A stretch of 64,000 nucleotides of DNA from contig NZ_CABHWW010000033.1 of the NCBI RefSeq assembly GCF_902170305.1, positions 124,001 to 188,000 of the forward strand, written 5' to 3'. The position numbers were made by a program, and so were the translations under genes. This DNA comes from Yersinia alsatica. GTDB taxonomy: Bacteria > Pseudomonadota > Gammaproteobacteria > Enterobacterales > Enterobacteriaceae. Below are positions 27,179 to 37,198 of this stretch, piece after piece; the stretch's first letter is position 1, and each line of letters begins with the position of its first letter. The notes under the pieces were generated by a model. That model saw only the letters and a list, made by a program, of their open reading frames with translations. It was not told where the DNA came from and ran no database searches.

Positions 27179-27570
27179 GCCCGCCCCCTGAAAAACTGCC
27201 TAATCATCCCACAACTTTTCGTCGGACTCCACTCTGTGACGGAAATAGGCCACAAGGCTCAGATTAAGGACGATTTCCGGCAAAAATACCACGCAAATCT
27301 ACAAAATGTCATTAAATGCTAATTTTCAGCACGGTTTCACCCCGCCATTCTCGGTGAATTAATCATGCAGCGATAAACACTGGTAAAGTTGGTTTTGCCG
27401 TTAGCTTATGCCTACCAACAAAAGAAATGTGAATATTTAATGTCGCCATAAATAAATAATCCCCATCACGGTTGAGTTTACATTTATAAAAGTTTATTTT
27501 TATGCACTCAAACTGCATAAATAAAAAATCGTACTTTCACTCGTCTTTGCCTTTTAACCGGGAGATTCAC
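27179..27570. other. divergent promoter gap between ftsB and the amino-acid transporter
   Basis: These 392 bases separate divergent genes and must hold both promoters. They are AT-rich toward the transporter. I see no gene, repeat or riboswitch-like structure that I could support. Confidence 0.4.
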
Positions 27571-28359
27571 ATGTTTAAACGTTTAATGCTGGTCGGGACA
27601 TGCCTGGCAGCCCTGTTGTCTGCAAGCAGCGCGATGGCTGCTGAACCGACTTATGTGGTTGGTTCCGGTGGTACCTACCGCCCATTCGAGTATGAAAATA
27701 GCCAAAAACAGCTGGAAGGCTTTGATATCGATATCATTAAAGCTATCGGTAAAGCAGAAGGTTTCCAGGTCAAACTGGTGAATACACCGTGGGAAGGTAT
27801 TTTTGCCACCTTGGGTTCAGGTGATCGTGACATCATTATTTCTGGCATCACTATTACCGACAAACGTAAGCAAATGGTTGATTTTTCTGACCCTTATTTC
27901 CCAGCAGAACAAACCATCGTGGTGCCTAAAGATTCTAAAGTGGACTCCATTGCCGCCTTGAAAAACCTGAATGTTGGCGTAGTGAACTCCAGCACCGGCG
28001 ATATCGTGGTATCTGATGTTCTGGGCAAAAACAGCACCGCAATCAAACGCTTTGATAATACGCCGCTGATGCTGCAAGAGTTATATGAAGATGGCATCGC
28101 AGCAGCAGTCGGTGATGTGGGTGTGGCCAAGTTCTACCTGAAAACTCATCCCGAAAAAGCCTTCCAACTGGTTTCTGATGACAAGTTTGAGCGCCAATAT
28201 TTTGGTATTGCGGTCGCGAAAGGTAATGAAGAATTACGTAATAAAATCAACAACGGTTTACAGAAAATCGTGGCTGACGGCACCTATGCCAAAATCTACG
28301 AAAAATGGTTTGATGCACAGGTACCTACTTTGCCTGCGGCAACTCAGCCAGCAAAATAA
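27571..28359 (+). CDS. polar amino-acid ABC transporter, periplasmic binding protein
   Basis: The 262-residue solute-binding protein (family 3) has a signal peptide (LVGTCLAALLSASSAMA|AEP), the substrate-pocket start YRPFEYENSQKQLEGFDIDI, and the block IISGITITDKRKQMVDFSDPYF. The start at 27571 has GGGAG seven bases upstream; an earlier in-frame ATG only adds a non-signal extension. It heads an operon with one permease and one ATPase. The family binds glutamine, arginine, histidine or similar amino acids; the exact ligand cannot be read off the sequence. Confidence 0.92.
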   Translation: MFKRLMLVGTCLAALLSASSAMAAEPTYVVGSGGTYRPFEYENSQKQLEGFDIDIIKAIGKAEGFQVKLVNTPWEGIFATLGSGDRDIIISGITITDKRKQMVDFSDPYFPAEQTIVVPKDSKVDSIAALKNLNVGVVNSSTGDIVVSDVLGKNSTAIKRFDNTPLMLQELYEDGIAAAVGDVGVAKFYLKTHPEKAFQLVSDDKFERQYFGIAVAKGNEELRNKINNGLQKIVADGTYAKIYEKWFDAQVPTLPAATQPAK

Positions 28360-28458
28360 TTTTTTATTACCCCTTTTTTAGAGCCAAAGTCGTTGGCGTT
28401 ACCGTCCGCTGGTGAATAACCGCTGTAACGCCAATGATGAAGGTTTTTGGATTGTCTT

Positions 28459-29226
28459 ATGTCAGGATTTCGTTGGGAAATCATCGAGGAATACGCGCCA
28501 CTGTTTATGGACGGCGCCTGGATGACGATAAAGTGCACCATTATCTGCGTGATTCTGGGAACCACCTGGGGCTTAACTCTGGGGCTGGGGCGGTTGGCAC
28601 AGGCACCTCATGGTATCTGGAAGCCAGTATTGTATTACTTTGTTCAATGGCCAGTGCGTATCTATATCAGTGCCATTCGGGGAACTCCGCTCTTTGTGCA
28701 GATTATGGTGGTGCATTTCGCGTTAGTGCCACTGTTTATCAATCCACGAGATGGCATTCTGGTCACCAATGGCATTATGTCCTCTGATTTTGCCCGAATG
28801 CTGCGCTCCGATTACGGCGCATTTTTATCTTGTATCGTGGCTATCACATTGAATGCCGGGGCATATGTCTCCGAGATTTTCCGTGCCGGTATCCAGTCCA
28901 TTGATCGTGGTCAGATGGAAGCATCGCGCTCACTGGGCATGAGCTACGGCAAAACTATGCGTAAGGTTATCCTGCCGCAAGCTTTCCGCCGCATGTTGCC
29001 GCCATTGGGTAACAATGCCATTGCCATCGTGAAAGATTCATCACTGGCATCTGCCATTGGGCTGGCCGATTTAGCCTATGCCGCTCGCACCGTATCCGGT
29101 GCCTATGCGACTTATTGGGAACCCTACCTAGCCATTTCACTGGTTTATTGGGTTATTACGTTCTTGCTTTCGCTGTTAGTGCGGCATATGGAAAAGAGGT
29201 TCGGTAAAAGTGATTCACGTACATAA
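28459..29226 (+). CDS. polar amino-acid ABC transporter permease (HisM/GlnP family)
   Basis: The roughly 255-residue inner-membrane protein has several membrane helices and the EAA loop [26 protein letters not shown] that contacts the ATPase. GGA seven bases before the ATG at 28459 supports that start. A single permease gene implies a homodimeric channel. The segment around residues 90-110 ([20 protein letters not shown]) is an extra loop compared with GlnP, so this is a divergent subgroup. The stop overlaps the next gene by 17 bases. Confidence 0.92.
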   Translation: MSGFRWEIIEEYAPLFMDGAWMTIKCTIICVILGTTWGLTLGLGRLAQAPHGIWKPVLYYFVQWPVRIYISAIRGTPLFVQIMVVHFALVPLFINPRDGILVTNGIMSSDFARMLRSDYGAFLSCIVAITLNAGAYVSEIFRAGIQSIDRGQMEASRSLGMSYGKTMRKVILPQAFRRMLPPLGNNAIAIVKDSSLASAIGLADLAYAARTVSGAYATYWEPYLAISLVYWVITFLLSLLVRHMEKRFGKSDSRT

Positions 29227-29944
29227 CCTGCAAAAACAATTTGGCGAAACCCATGTGTTGCGCGGCATTTCCTGCGAAATTCAGCCGAAAGAAGTGGTTT
29301 GCATCATTGGTCCGTCAGGCTCGGGCAAAAGCACTTTTTTGCGCTGCATTAATGCACTGGAGACTTTGTCCGGGGGTGAGATAACGGTGAATGGTTTTGA
29401 GATTCATAATCCCAAAACAGATCTTAACCGTATGCGCGAAAGTGTCGGCATGGTATTCCAACGGTTTAATCTGTTCCCGCATATGACGGTGCTGGAAAAC
29501 CTGATTATGGCACCGATGGACGTCAAAAAACTGCCGCGTGCGCAGGCCATAGAACGGGCTGAGTTATTGCTGCGTAAAGTCGGATTACTGGATAAGATTG
29601 ATGCTTATCCTAGTAGCCTGTCCGGTGGACAACAGCAACGAGTCGCCATTGCCAGAGCCTTGGCGATGGAGCCGAAAATCATGCTGTTTGATGAGCCAAC
29701 CTCGGCCCTTGACCCAGAGCTGGTGGGCGAAGTGCTAGCGGTAATGAAAGCATTGGCATTGGAAGGGATGACCATGGTGGTCGTCACCCATGAAATGGGC
29801 TTTGCCCGCGATGTTGCCGACCGGGTACTGTTTATTGATCAAGGGGTGATTCAGGAAGAGGGTCAACCGGAAGAGATTTTTACCGCGCCAAGCAACCCGC
29901 GCACTCAAGCCTTCCTCAGCAAAGTGCTTTCAGCACAAAGTTAA
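29210..29944 (+). CDS. polar amino-acid ABC transporter ATPase (GlnQ/ArtP family)
   Basis: The 244-residue ATPase has Walker [15 protein letters not shown], the Q-loop [16 protein letters not shown], the signature [19 protein letters not shown], Walker [15 protein letters not shown] and the switch His in [17 protein letters not shown]. It uses a GTG start inside the end of the permease gene, a coupling common in this family. A GC-rich 8-bp hairpin (30002-30021) downstream may end the operon but lacks a U run. Confidence 0.94.
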   Translation: MIHVHNLQKQFGETHVLRGISCEIQPKEVVCIIGPSGSGKSTFLRCINALETLSGGEITVNGFEIHNPKTDLNRMRESVGMVFQRFNLFPHMTVLENLIMAPMDVKKLPRAQAIERAELLLRKVGLLDKIDAYPSSLSGGQQQRVAIARALAMEPKIMLFDEPTSALDPELVGEVLAVMKALALEGMTMVVVTHEMGFARDVADRVLFIDQGVIQEEGQPEEIFTAPSNPRTQAFLSKVLSAQS

Positions 29945-30001
29945 CCCTCATCTTTCACGTTACAGGGTTGTTGGCTGCCATTATTACTCGGCCCATCCAC
30001 G

Positions 30002-30021
30002 GGCCTCGCTTCTGCGAGGCC
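30002..30021 (+). terminator. GC-rich hairpin after the amino-acid transporter operon
   Basis: Perfect stem GGCCTCGC/GCGAGGCC with a TTCT loop, 58 bases past the ATPase stop codon. No T run follows, so it may only protect the 3' end after Rho-dependent ending. Confidence 0.4.
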
Positions 30022-30155
30022 GCTGCAAGCAGCATTCAAATCTGTTGCTGCCTACCTGTATCTTGAGATCGATGAAGGTTGTTACAAATTGACCTTATTC
30101 AAAACTGAAACGGGCGGTTATCGGGCTAATCCCAGACCGCCCGCTAAACTCGCGC

Positions 30156-30473
30156 TCACCAGCCGGTGAGAAATGAAAACAGCATCCAGAATAAACACAC
30201 CACCGCAATCCCAGTGCCACCGACGGTAACCAGCAGATTACCGCGCGATAGCATGCTCAGCGTGATACCTATTAGCACCGAGACCGGCATTAAAGCCAAA
30301 AAGAACGGCCAAGTATAGAGTAAGAAGAAAACGGTATTGGGGCCGTAGACAAAAAATGGGATCGCAAACGCCAGCCAATAGAAAACGAAACCCGTGACGC
30401 CACCGAGAAAGGAGTATGACGGCTCCTCCCTTTCCCGCTGTTCGTCGATAATAATCTGGGTAATATTCTGCAT
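30156..30473 (-). CDS. ygbE: DUF3561 inner-membrane protein YgbE
   Basis: The roughly 105-residue protein has two to three membrane helices (LGGVTGFVFYWLAFAIPFFVY, NTVFFLLYTWPFFLALMPVSV, GGTGIAVVCLFWMLFSFLTGW). The shared block GxNTxFFxxYTWPFFLALMPV marks it as YgbE. I chose the ATG at 30473 (MQNITQ) with GGGA seven bases upstream; this gives the length of the E. coli protein, whereas a longer frame adds 20 residues. Function is unknown. It follows cysC as in E. coli. Confidence 0.9.
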   Translation of the reverse strand: MQNITQIIIDEQREREEPSYSFLGGVTGFVFYWLAFAIPFFVYGPNTVFFLLYTWPFFLALMPVSVLIGITLSMLSRGNLLVTVGGTGIAVVCLFWMLFSFLTGW

Positions 30474-30550
30474 AGAAATCCCGTGGGCACAGTTTACCGG
30501 CACGCTCTGAGGTCGTTTTGCCGGGCAGGACATGTAGCCAAAAAGTACAT

Positions 30551-31153
30551 TTAGAGTTTGATAATAGCTCTACCACGGAGTACGTCTAACAATTGTTCAA
30601 TCAAATTTGTTACTAATTGTTCACCCTGCAAATGCGTATCGGGATGCTCAGGAAATTCATAAACAGAGTCGATACCGGTAAAGTTTTTCAGCTCACCGGC
30701 GCGGGCTTTCTTATAGAGTCCTTTCGGGTCGCGGGCTTCGCAAATCGCCAGCGGCGTATCCACGAATACCTCGATAAACTGGCCCGATGCCAGCATATCT
30801 CGCACCATTTGGCGCTCAGCCCGATGAGGAGAAATGAAGGCGGTCAGCACCACCAGACCGGCATCAACCATCAATTTAGCCACTTCGCCGACCCGACGGA
30901 TATTCTCGCGCCGGTCAGCATCAGAAAAACCCAAGTCGCGACATAAACCATGGCGAACATTGTCACCATCGAGTAAGTAAGTACTGACACCGCGGGCAAA
31001 CAGCGCCTGTTCCAGTGCGCCGGCCAAGGTCGATTTACCGGAGCCCGATAAACCGGTAAACCACAGCACGACGCCCTGATGCCCATGCTGTTGTTCACGG
31101 TCTTCTCGGGTCACGGCATGGGGATGCCAGACAATATTCTCATCCGCAGGCAC
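30551..31153 (-). CDS. cysC: adenylylsulfate kinase
   Basis: The 200-residue protein has the P-loop [18 protein letters not shown], the substrate motif [20 protein letters not shown] and [22 protein letters not shown]. It phosphorylates APS to PAPS in assimilatory sulfate reduction. It starts one base after the stop of cysN, so the two are surely cotranscribed. Confidence 0.98.
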   Translation of the reverse strand: MPADENIVWHPHAVTREDREQQHGHQGVVLWFTGLSGSGKSTLAGALEQALFARGVSTYLLDGDNVRHGLCRDLGFSDADRRENIRRVGEVAKLMVDAGLVVLTAFISPHRAERQMVRDMLASGQFIEVFVDTPLAICEARDPKGLYKKARAGELKNFTGIDSVYEFPEHPDTHLQGEQLVTNLIEQLLDVLRGRAIIKL

Positions 31154-31154
31154 G

Positions 31155-32654
31155 CTATTTCCCCCCTAACAAATCACGCGCACCCCAGTGTGGGAAGTGG
31201 CGGCGAACCAATGCATTCAGTTCGAGTTCAAATGAGCTGAATTCAGTTGTTTCTTGGTAAACCGACTCTAGCGTTTCACGGATCAAACCTGCACCGACGG
31301 TGACATTACTCAAGCGATCAATAAAGATCATGCCGCCGGTGTCCCGATTACGTTGATAGCTGTCCAGCAGCAGCGGCTCATCAAACGCCAGCTCAACCAA
31401 ACCAATGCCGTTCAAGGGCAGGCTTTCAACCACCCGCTGAGTCAATGAGTTGATCTCAACTTGATATTGGATATTTTCAACTCGAGCGCGGGTCTTTTTC
31501 CCCGCGACTTTAATGTCATAACTTTGCCCCACCACCAATGGTTGTTCGGCCATCCATACCACATCCACCAGCGCATTTTGGGCGGCTTTGAGCGTCTCAC
31601 TGGCATCAACCAGTAGGTCGCCACGGCTGATATCGACCTCATCGGTCAGCACCAGCGTAATCGCCTCGCCGGGAACGGCTTGGGTTAAATCGCCATCGAA
31701 AGTCACAATTCGCGCCACGGTTGATTCCACACCAGAGGGCAATACTTTGACTTTTTGTCCCACCCGGACAATACCGGCAGACAAGGTGCCAGCATAACCA
31801 CGGAAATCCAGATTTGGCCGGTTAACATACTGCACCGGGAAACGCAGTGGCTGCTGACGACTGGCATTCACCACATCAACACTTTCCAATACTTCAAGCA
31901 GTGTCGGCCCGGGGTACCAATTCATTTTCTCACTTGGCGAGGCCACATTGTCGCCATCCAGCGCAGACAGCGGTACAAATTTAATATTGAGATCTGTCGG
32001 TAACTGCTCGGCAAAACTCAGGTAATCTTCTTTGAACTGCTCGAAGACATTTTCCTGATAATCCACCAAGTCCATCTTGTTCACTGCCACCACTAAGTGG
32101 CGAATACCCAGTAACGTGGCGATAAAACTGTGGCGACGAGTTTGGTCCAATACCCCTTTGCGGGCATCGATCAACAAAATAGCCAAGTCACAAGTAGAAG
32201 CACCGGTGGCCATATTGCGGGTGTATTGCTCATGCCCCGGAGTATCGGCGATGATAAATTTACGTTTTTCAGTCGAGAAATAACGATAGGCTACATCAAT
32301 GGTAATGCCCTGTTCGCGTTCGGCCTGCAAGCCATCCACCAGCAATGCCAAGTCCAGTTTCTCACCCTGAGTCCCCATCCGCTTGCTGTCAGTGTGTAGC
32401 GTAGTCAACTGATCTTCGTAGATTTGCCGGGTATCGTGCAACAAACGGCCAATCAAGGTACTTTTACCATCATCCACACTGCCGCAGGTCAGAAAACGCA
32501 ACATCGTTTTATGCTGCTGTGCGTGCAGGTAAGCTTCCACCCCGCCTTCATTAGCAATCTGCTGGGCAATAGACGTATTTTGTAAAATCATCGACCTGCT
32601 CTCTGAAGCTGACTGACGTTCTAAAGCAGATTGGTCTGGAAATTTTGTGCTCAT
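31155..32654 (-). CDS. cysN: sulfate adenylyltransferase subunit 1 (GTPase)
   Basis: The 499-residue GTPase has G1 [18 protein letters not shown]3 [17 protein letters not shown] and G4 NKMDLVDY, followed by EF-Tu-like beta-barrel domains. It drives ATP sulfurylase together with CysD. The first ATG, at 32654, has GAGGAG six bases upstream and gives a Ser-rich N-terminal extension of about 20 residues relative to E. coli CysN (475); a Met at residue 22 would restore the usual length but has no better ribosome site. Confidence 0.98.
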   Translation of the reverse strand: MSTKFPDQSALERQSASESRSMILQNTSIAQQIANEGGVEAYLHAQQHKTMLRFLTCGSVDDGKSTLIGRLLHDTRQIYEDQLTTLHTDSKRMGTQGEKLDLALLVDGLQAEREQGITIDVAYRYFSTEKRKFIIADTPGHEQYTRNMATGASTCDLAILLIDARKGVLDQTRRHSFIATLLGIRHLVVAVNKMDLVDYQENVFEQFKEDYLSFAEQLPTDLNIKFVPLSALDGDNVASPSEKMNWYPGPTLLEVLESVDVVNASRQQPLRFPVQYVNRPNLDFRGYAGTLSAGIVRVGQKVKVLPSGVESTVARIVTFDGDLTQAVPGEAITLVLTDEVDISRGDLLVDASETLKAAQNALVDVVWMAEQPLVVGQSYDIKVAGKKTRARVENIQYQVEINSLTQRVVESLPLNGIGLVELAFDEPLLLDSYQRNRDTGGMIFIDRLSNVTVGAGLIRETLESVYQETTEFSSFELELNALVRRHFPHWGARDLLGGK

Positions 32655-32664
32655 CGGGCGCTCC

Positions 32665-33573
32665 TCAGAAATATCCCTGACGCTTTTTAAGCTCCATCGA
32701 GCCGGATTGATCGCGGTCGATCATTCGACCCTGACGTTCGCTGGTGGTCGAGATAAGCATCTCTTCGATAATGGCGGGCAAGGTTTCAGCCTCGGACTCA
32801 ACCGCGCCGGTCAGCGGCCAGCAGCCGAGAGTACGGAAACGCACCATTTTCTGCGTAATCACTTCACCCGGCTGTAGATCGATTCGATCGTCATCGACCA
32901 TCAGCAACATACCATCACGCTCGACCACCGGGCGCGGCTTCGCCAAATACAGCGGCACTATGTCGATTTTTTCCAGGAAGATATATTGCCAGATATCCAG
33001 CTCTGTCCAGTTGGACAGCGGGAAGACACGAATACTTTCGCCTTTGTTAATCTGGCCGTTGTAGTTATGCCACAGTTCCGGGCGCTGATTTTTTGGGTCC
33101 CAACGATGGAAGCGGTCGCGGAACGAATAAATACGTTCTTTGGCGCGGGATTTCTCCTCATCACGCCGCGCGCCACCAAAAGCCGCATCAAAACCATACT
33201 TATTCAGTGCTTGCTTGAGGCCTTCGGTTTTCATGATATCGGTATGTTTGGCACTGCCGTGAACAAAGGGATTAATCCCCATGGCAACGCCTTCCGGGTT
33301 ACGGTGCACCAGCAATTCACAACCAAAAGCTTTTGCCGTGCGGTCACGGAATTCGTACATTTCACGGAATTTCCAGCCAGTATCCACATGCAATAATGGG
33401 AAAGGTAAATTACCGGGGAAAAATGCTTTGCGCGCCAAATGCAGCATCACAGAAGAGTCTTTGCCGATGGAATAGAGCATCACCGGGTTGCCGAATTCGG
33501 CGGCCACTTCACGGATGATATGGATACTCTCCGCCTCCAATTGCCGCAAATGAGTGAGTCGTTTTTCGTCCAT
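32665..33573 (-). CDS. cysD: sulfate adenylyltransferase subunit 2
   Basis: The 302-residue protein has the PP-loop motif [22 protein letters not shown] and [22 protein letters not shown], matching CysD in length and sequence. It is the catalytic half of ATP sulfurylase, making APS from sulfate and ATP. It lies ten bases upstream of cysN and ten bases downstream of the siroheme synthase gene. Confidence 0.99.
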   Translation of the reverse strand: MDEKRLTHLRQLEAESIHIIREVAAEFGNPVMLYSIGKDSSVMLHLARKAFFPGNLPFPLLHVDTGWKFREMYEFRDRTAKAFGCELLVHRNPEGVAMGINPFVHGSAKHTDIMKTEGLKQALNKYGFDAAFGGARRDEEKSRAKERIYSFRDRFHRWDPKNQRPELWHNYNGQINKGESIRVFPLSNWTELDIWQYIFLEKIDIVPLYLAKPRPVVERDGMLLMVDDDRIDLQPGEVITQKMVRFRTLGCWPLTGAVESEAETLPAIIEEMLISTTSERQGRMIDRDQSGSMELKKRQGYF

Positions 33574-33583
33574 AACAGATCCT

Positions 33584-35002
33584 TTATGCCAAATTCACGA
33601 CTGATGGGCTAAGCGCCTGTTCAGTCTGCGGTTGTTGCCCAAACCAGGCAATTTGGTGATGTAAATCCACCACTTCACCGATCACCAGCAGTGCTGGAGT
33701 AGGTGCCTGATGTGCGAGTGACTCAAGCTGAGCCAGTGTGCCAGTCAGCACTTGCTGGTCAGCACGCGTGCCCCGGCCAATCACGGCGACTGGCGTGGTG
33801 CTGGCTCGGCCATGGGTTATCAATTGTCGGCTGATTTCAGCCGCTTTCACCGTGCCCATGTAGATAGCCAATGTCTGACGGCCACGGGCCAGTGCCTGCC
33901 AATCCAAATCATCGCCATCAGAGCGGCAATGCCCGGTAATAAATGTCACACTTTGCGCATGATCACGGTGAGTCAAAGGAATACCGGCATAGGCGGTCGC
34001 CCCCGCAGCCGCCGTCACCCCCGGCACCACCTGAAAAGGAATGCCCGCGCGCGCCACAACTTGTAACTCTTCACCGCCACGACCAAAGATAAAAGGATCG
34101 CCGCCTTTTAGCCGCACCACTCGTTTGCCACGCTGTGCTAATGTGACCAGCAATTGGTTAGTTTCTTCCTGAGCGACCGAGTGCGCACCAGCCCGTTTAC
34201 CGACACAAATACGTTCGGCGTCGCGCCGCACCAGATCCAAAACTTCCGGGCTGACTAAATGGTCATACAGCACTACATCAGCTTGTTGAATAACTTGCAG
34301 GCCGCGTAAGGTCAGCAAACCCGGATCTCCCGGCCCCGCCCCCACTAACGCAACTTCGCCTTGAGTGCTGCCCTGCCCCTCCAGCGCTAATTGCAGTTCC
34401 TCTTCAGCCAGTGCTACCTGACCACGACTGATTAAGTTGGCAAACCGGCCACTGAAGGCATTTTCCCAAAAACGTCGGCGCGCCCCCATTGATGAAATCT
34501 GCTGTTTGACTCGCCTACGCCAGCGCCCGGCCACTGCCGCCATATCGCTCAGACTGCTGGGCAACAAAGCTTCCAGCTTCTCGCGCAGTAAACGTGCCAA
34601 AACCGGAGCCTGACCCGCAGAGGAAATCGCCACCACCAGTGGCGAACGATCAACAATCGACGGGAAGATAAACGAACAGCGCGGTTGGTCATCAACCACA
34701 TTAGCTAAAATATGTCGTTCATCAGCCGCAGCGAAAACCGTAGCATTGAGTTCGGTGTCGTTAGTCGCAGCAATCACCAGAAATACCTTATCCAACTGTT
34801 CAGGCAAGAAATCCAATGCCAGCCAGTGAATGCGGCCATCTTGGTACTGCTGCTCAAGTTCAGATGAAAGAGTCTGTGCCACTACCCGCACCAGTGCGCC
34901 AGCGCGGTGGAGTAAGTCAATTTTTCGCGCAGCAACTTCACCGCCGCCAACGACCAATACTGGGCGTCGTTTCAAGTCGGCAAATAGAGGTAGATAGTCC
35001 AC
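33584..35002 (-). CDS. cysG: trifunctional siroheme synthase (first gene of the cysDNC cluster)
   Basis: The 472-residue protein is full length. An N-terminal Rossmann domain ([19 protein letters not shown]) carries precorrin-2 dehydrogenase and ferrochelatase activity. A C-terminal uroporphyrinogen-III methyltransferase domain shows [38 protein letters not shown] and [21 protein letters not shown]. Siroheme is the cofactor of the sulfite reductase encoded by cysJI nearby. In E. coli cysG sits with nirBD instead; yersiniae are known to carry more than one copy, and this is the one tied to the cys cluster. Confidence 0.96.
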   Translation of the reverse strand: MDYLPLFADLKRRPVLVVGGGEVAARKIDLLHRAGALVRVVAQTLSSELEQQYQDGRIHWLALDFLPEQLDKVFLVIAATNDTELNATVFAAADERHILANVVDDQPRCSFIFPSIVDRSPLVVAISSAGQAPVLARLLREKLEALLPSSLSDMAAVAGRWRRRVKQQISSMGARRRFWENAFSGRFANLISRGQVALAEEELQLALEGQGSTQGEVALVGAGPGDPGLLTLRGLQVIQQADVVLYDHLVSPEVLDLVRRDAERICVGKRAGAHSVAQEETNQLLVTLAQRGKRVVRLKGGDPFIFGRGGEELQVVARAGIPFQVVPGVTAAAGATAYAGIPLTHRDHAQSVTFITGHCRSDGDDLDWQALARGRQTLAIYMGTVKAAEISRQLITHGRASTTPVAVIGRGTRADQQVLTGTLAQLESLAHQAPTPALLVIGEVVDLHHQIAWFGQQPQTEQALSPSVVNLA

Positions 35003-35036
35003 AACACCCTTCGATTACATAATAAAGCGTAGGGTG

Positions 35037-35066
35037 ACTATAGGGGGGGGTTATGGCCTTATGAAA
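35037..35066 (-). promoter_or_regulatory. possible cysG promoter with an 8-base homopolymer in its spacer
   Basis: On the minus strand TATAGT (complement of 35037-35042) is preceded by eight C (35043-35050) and, after an 18-base spacer, by TTTCAT (35061-35066). The predicted start is about 28 bases before the cysG ATG. Box matches are moderate and by eye. Confidence 0.4.
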
Positions 35067-35275
35067 TGACGAAAAGTAATTACAAGTTCCATAATGATAT
35101 ATAAGAGTGATAGTCAGGCTTGCGGCGATGTTAGCCAGCTATCACTGTGAGTTATTTTCTTATTTGCTCACATAAATATCTGCAGTTTAGGAGCCATACA
35201 GATTGTCTATTGGGCCTGACGCTTCCATACTAACTGCGTTATCCATACCAGCGACTTTAACAAGGATATTTCGGT

Positions 35276-36328
35276 ATGTTTTCCCGCCGTTGCCTAAAGT
35301 GGGCACTATTTACTCTGAGTTTCAGTACCGTCCTGCCACTCCAGGCGGCGACCACACCCGCTACCGGTCAAATTGCTGAACAGCAAATTCGCCATATTAG
35401 CACTTACTTCCCCGGCCGTATGGCAGGTAGTCCAGCCGAACTGCTTGCTGCTGAATATATTAATCATCGTTTTCAGCAGATGGGCTACCAGAGTGATTTA
35501 CGCGGTTTTAATACCCGTTATCTCTATACCAGTAAAAATGGTAAACAGAGCTGGCGAAATGTCAGTGCCACATCAGTGATTGCGGCTCGCAACGCCTCAA
35601 TTGAGAAGCCTGATACCCAGCAGCAGATAATCATTATGGCGCATTTTGATACTTACACGCCGCAAAGTGATAAAGATTTAGATAAAAACCTTGGTGGACT
35701 GACACTGCAAGGCGTTGATGACAATGCCGCGGGTGTCGGTGTGATGCTAGAACTGGCGGAGCGCCTTAAAGCGGCACCACTGCGCTATGATTTGCGTTTT
35801 GTGGCACTCAGCGCCGAAGAAATTGGTGCGCAAGGTACCGAGAACTACCTGCAACGCATGAGCCAGGCTGAGAAAGCTAACACCTTGTTGGTGATTAATT
35901 TAGATAGCCTGATTACCGGCGATCGCCTCTATTTTAATGCCAGTAACCAGCCCGCAGCTATTGCAGCAAGGGACCAGGCTCTAGCATTGGCGCGGCGTTA
36001 TGGCATCACTGCCAGCACGGTAAAAAATCAAGTAACCTCACTCTGTCAGGCAGAAAAAAATGTATTTGATACTGCGGGGATACCGCTGTTATCTGTCGAG
36101 GCCAGCAACACTAAATTGAGTAATAAAGAGAGCCTGGGTAATAACGATGGTTGCCAGCAACGGGCTATCAGTAAGCATTTTCCCCAGGGGATTACCCGCC
36201 ACCAAAGCCAACTGGATAACTTAAATTATCTGGATAAGTTTTTGCCCGGCCGTATCACTAAACGTAGCCATGACAGTGTCAAAGTCTTGCTGCCGCTGAT
36301 ACAAGAATTGGCGGTCGCTAAAAAATAA
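35276..36328 (+). CDS. iap: alkaline phosphatase isozyme conversion aminopeptidase Iap
   Basis: The 350-residue protein has a signal peptide (WALFTLSFSTVLPLQA|ATT) and an M28 metallopeptidase domain: zinc ligands in IIMAHFDTYTPQ and GVDDNAAGVGVMLELAERL, the catalytic Glu in LSAEEIGAQGTENYL, and a later DGCQQ... loop. In E. coli Iap clips the N-terminal Arg of alkaline phosphatase in the periplasm. E. coli iap also neighbours cysD, so location agrees. Confidence 0.93.
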   Translation: MFSRRCLKWALFTLSFSTVLPLQAATTPATGQIAEQQIRHISTYFPGRMAGSPAELLAAEYINHRFQQMGYQSDLRGFNTRYLYTSKNGKQSWRNVSATSVIAARNASIEKPDTQQQIIIMAHFDTYTPQSDKDLDKNLGGLTLQGVDDNAAGVGVMLELAERLKAAPLRYDLRFVALSAEEIGAQGTENYLQRMSQAEKANTLLVINLDSLITGDRLYFNASNQPAAIAARDQALALARRYGITASTVKNQVTSLCQAEKNVFDTAGIPLLSVEASNTKLSNKESLGNNDGCQQRAISKHFPQGITRHQSQLDNLNYLDKFLPGRITKRSHDSVKVLLPLIQELAVAKK

Positions 36329-36418
36329 TGTTCACCTTGCGAGGCATTGCGCAAAGCGAATAAAAATTCAATAAATTCAATGAACTCGCCCGAGAGCGAA
36401 TGGCTCGCTAATGGCTAC

Positions 36419-36442
36419 AAAAAAGGGCGCTCTCTGCGCCCT
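36419..36442 (-). terminator. terminator of the cysJIH operon
   Basis: Stem AGGGCGC/GCGCCCT (36424-36442) with a five-base loop is followed on the minus strand by six T. It lies about 20 bases past the cysH stop codon and could also slow the convergent iap transcript. Confidence 0.8.
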
Positions 36443-36463
36443 GACGGTTTCTTTTGCTGTCAC

Positions 36464-37198
36464 TCAGCCTTCATGCAAACCGCATTCACGTTTCAGGCCA
36501 AAGAAGCGCGTCTCTTCTTCGCTCATGCCCGGTTCCCATTTACGGGTGGTATGGGTATCCCCGACAGAGAGATAGCCCTGCTCCCACAACGGGTGATAAC
36601 TCAGGTCATTTTGTTTCAAATACTGGTAAACCTGCCGGTTATCCCAATCAATGATGGGAAGAACCTTAAAAACACCGCGCGCAATAGCCAGAACAGGCAG
36701 TTGTGAACGGCTGCCCGATTGCTCACGGCGCAAGCCCGCGAACCATGTTTGGGCGCCTAACGTCTCCAGCGCTCGGTTCATCGGCTCAACTTTATTCAGG
36801 TCATTATAACGTTCAATGCCCTCAACACCCTGTTCCCATAACTTACCGTAACGGGCCTCCTGCCAGGCAGGGCTTTGCTGCGCGCGAAACACCTGCAAAT
36901 TGAGCTTAAGCTTCTCGGTTAAATCATCAATAAACTGATAAGTTTCAGGGAACAGATAGCCGGTATCCGTCAAAATTACCGGAATATCAGGTTGTTGGCG
37001 GGTAACCAGATGCAAACAAACTGCTGCCTGAATACCAAAACTGGAAGAGAGCACGAACTCGCCGGGCAAGTTTTCCAGCGCCCAACTGACACGTTCTTGG
37101 GCGGTTAAATGCTCCAGTTGCCCGTTAACCACCGCCAATGCCGCTGCTTGTTCCGCCTTCGGCAAGGCTTTAAGTTCGCTCAAATTAAATTGGCTCAC
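36464..37198 (-). CDS. cysH: phosphoadenosine phosphosulfate (PAPS) reductase
   Basis: The 244-residue protein has the PP-loop-like region [18 protein letters not shown], the PAPS site [17 protein letters not shown] and the catalytic Cys in the C-terminal KRECGLHEG. It lacks the extra CC pairs of APS reductases, so it uses PAPS and thioredoxin. The start overlaps the stop of cysI by four bases. Confidence 0.98.
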   Translation of the reverse strand: MSQFNLSELKALPKAEQAAALAVVNGQLEHLTAQERVSWALENLPGEFVLSSSFGIQAAVCLHLVTRQQPDIPVILTDTGYLFPETYQFIDDLTEKLKLNLQVFRAQQSPAWQEARYGKLWEQGVEGIERYNDLNKVEPMNRALETLGAQTWFAGLRREQSGSRSQLPVLAIARGVFKVLPIIDWDNRQVYQYLKQNDLSYHPLWEQGYLSVGDTHTTRKWEPGMSEEETRFFGLKRECGLHEG

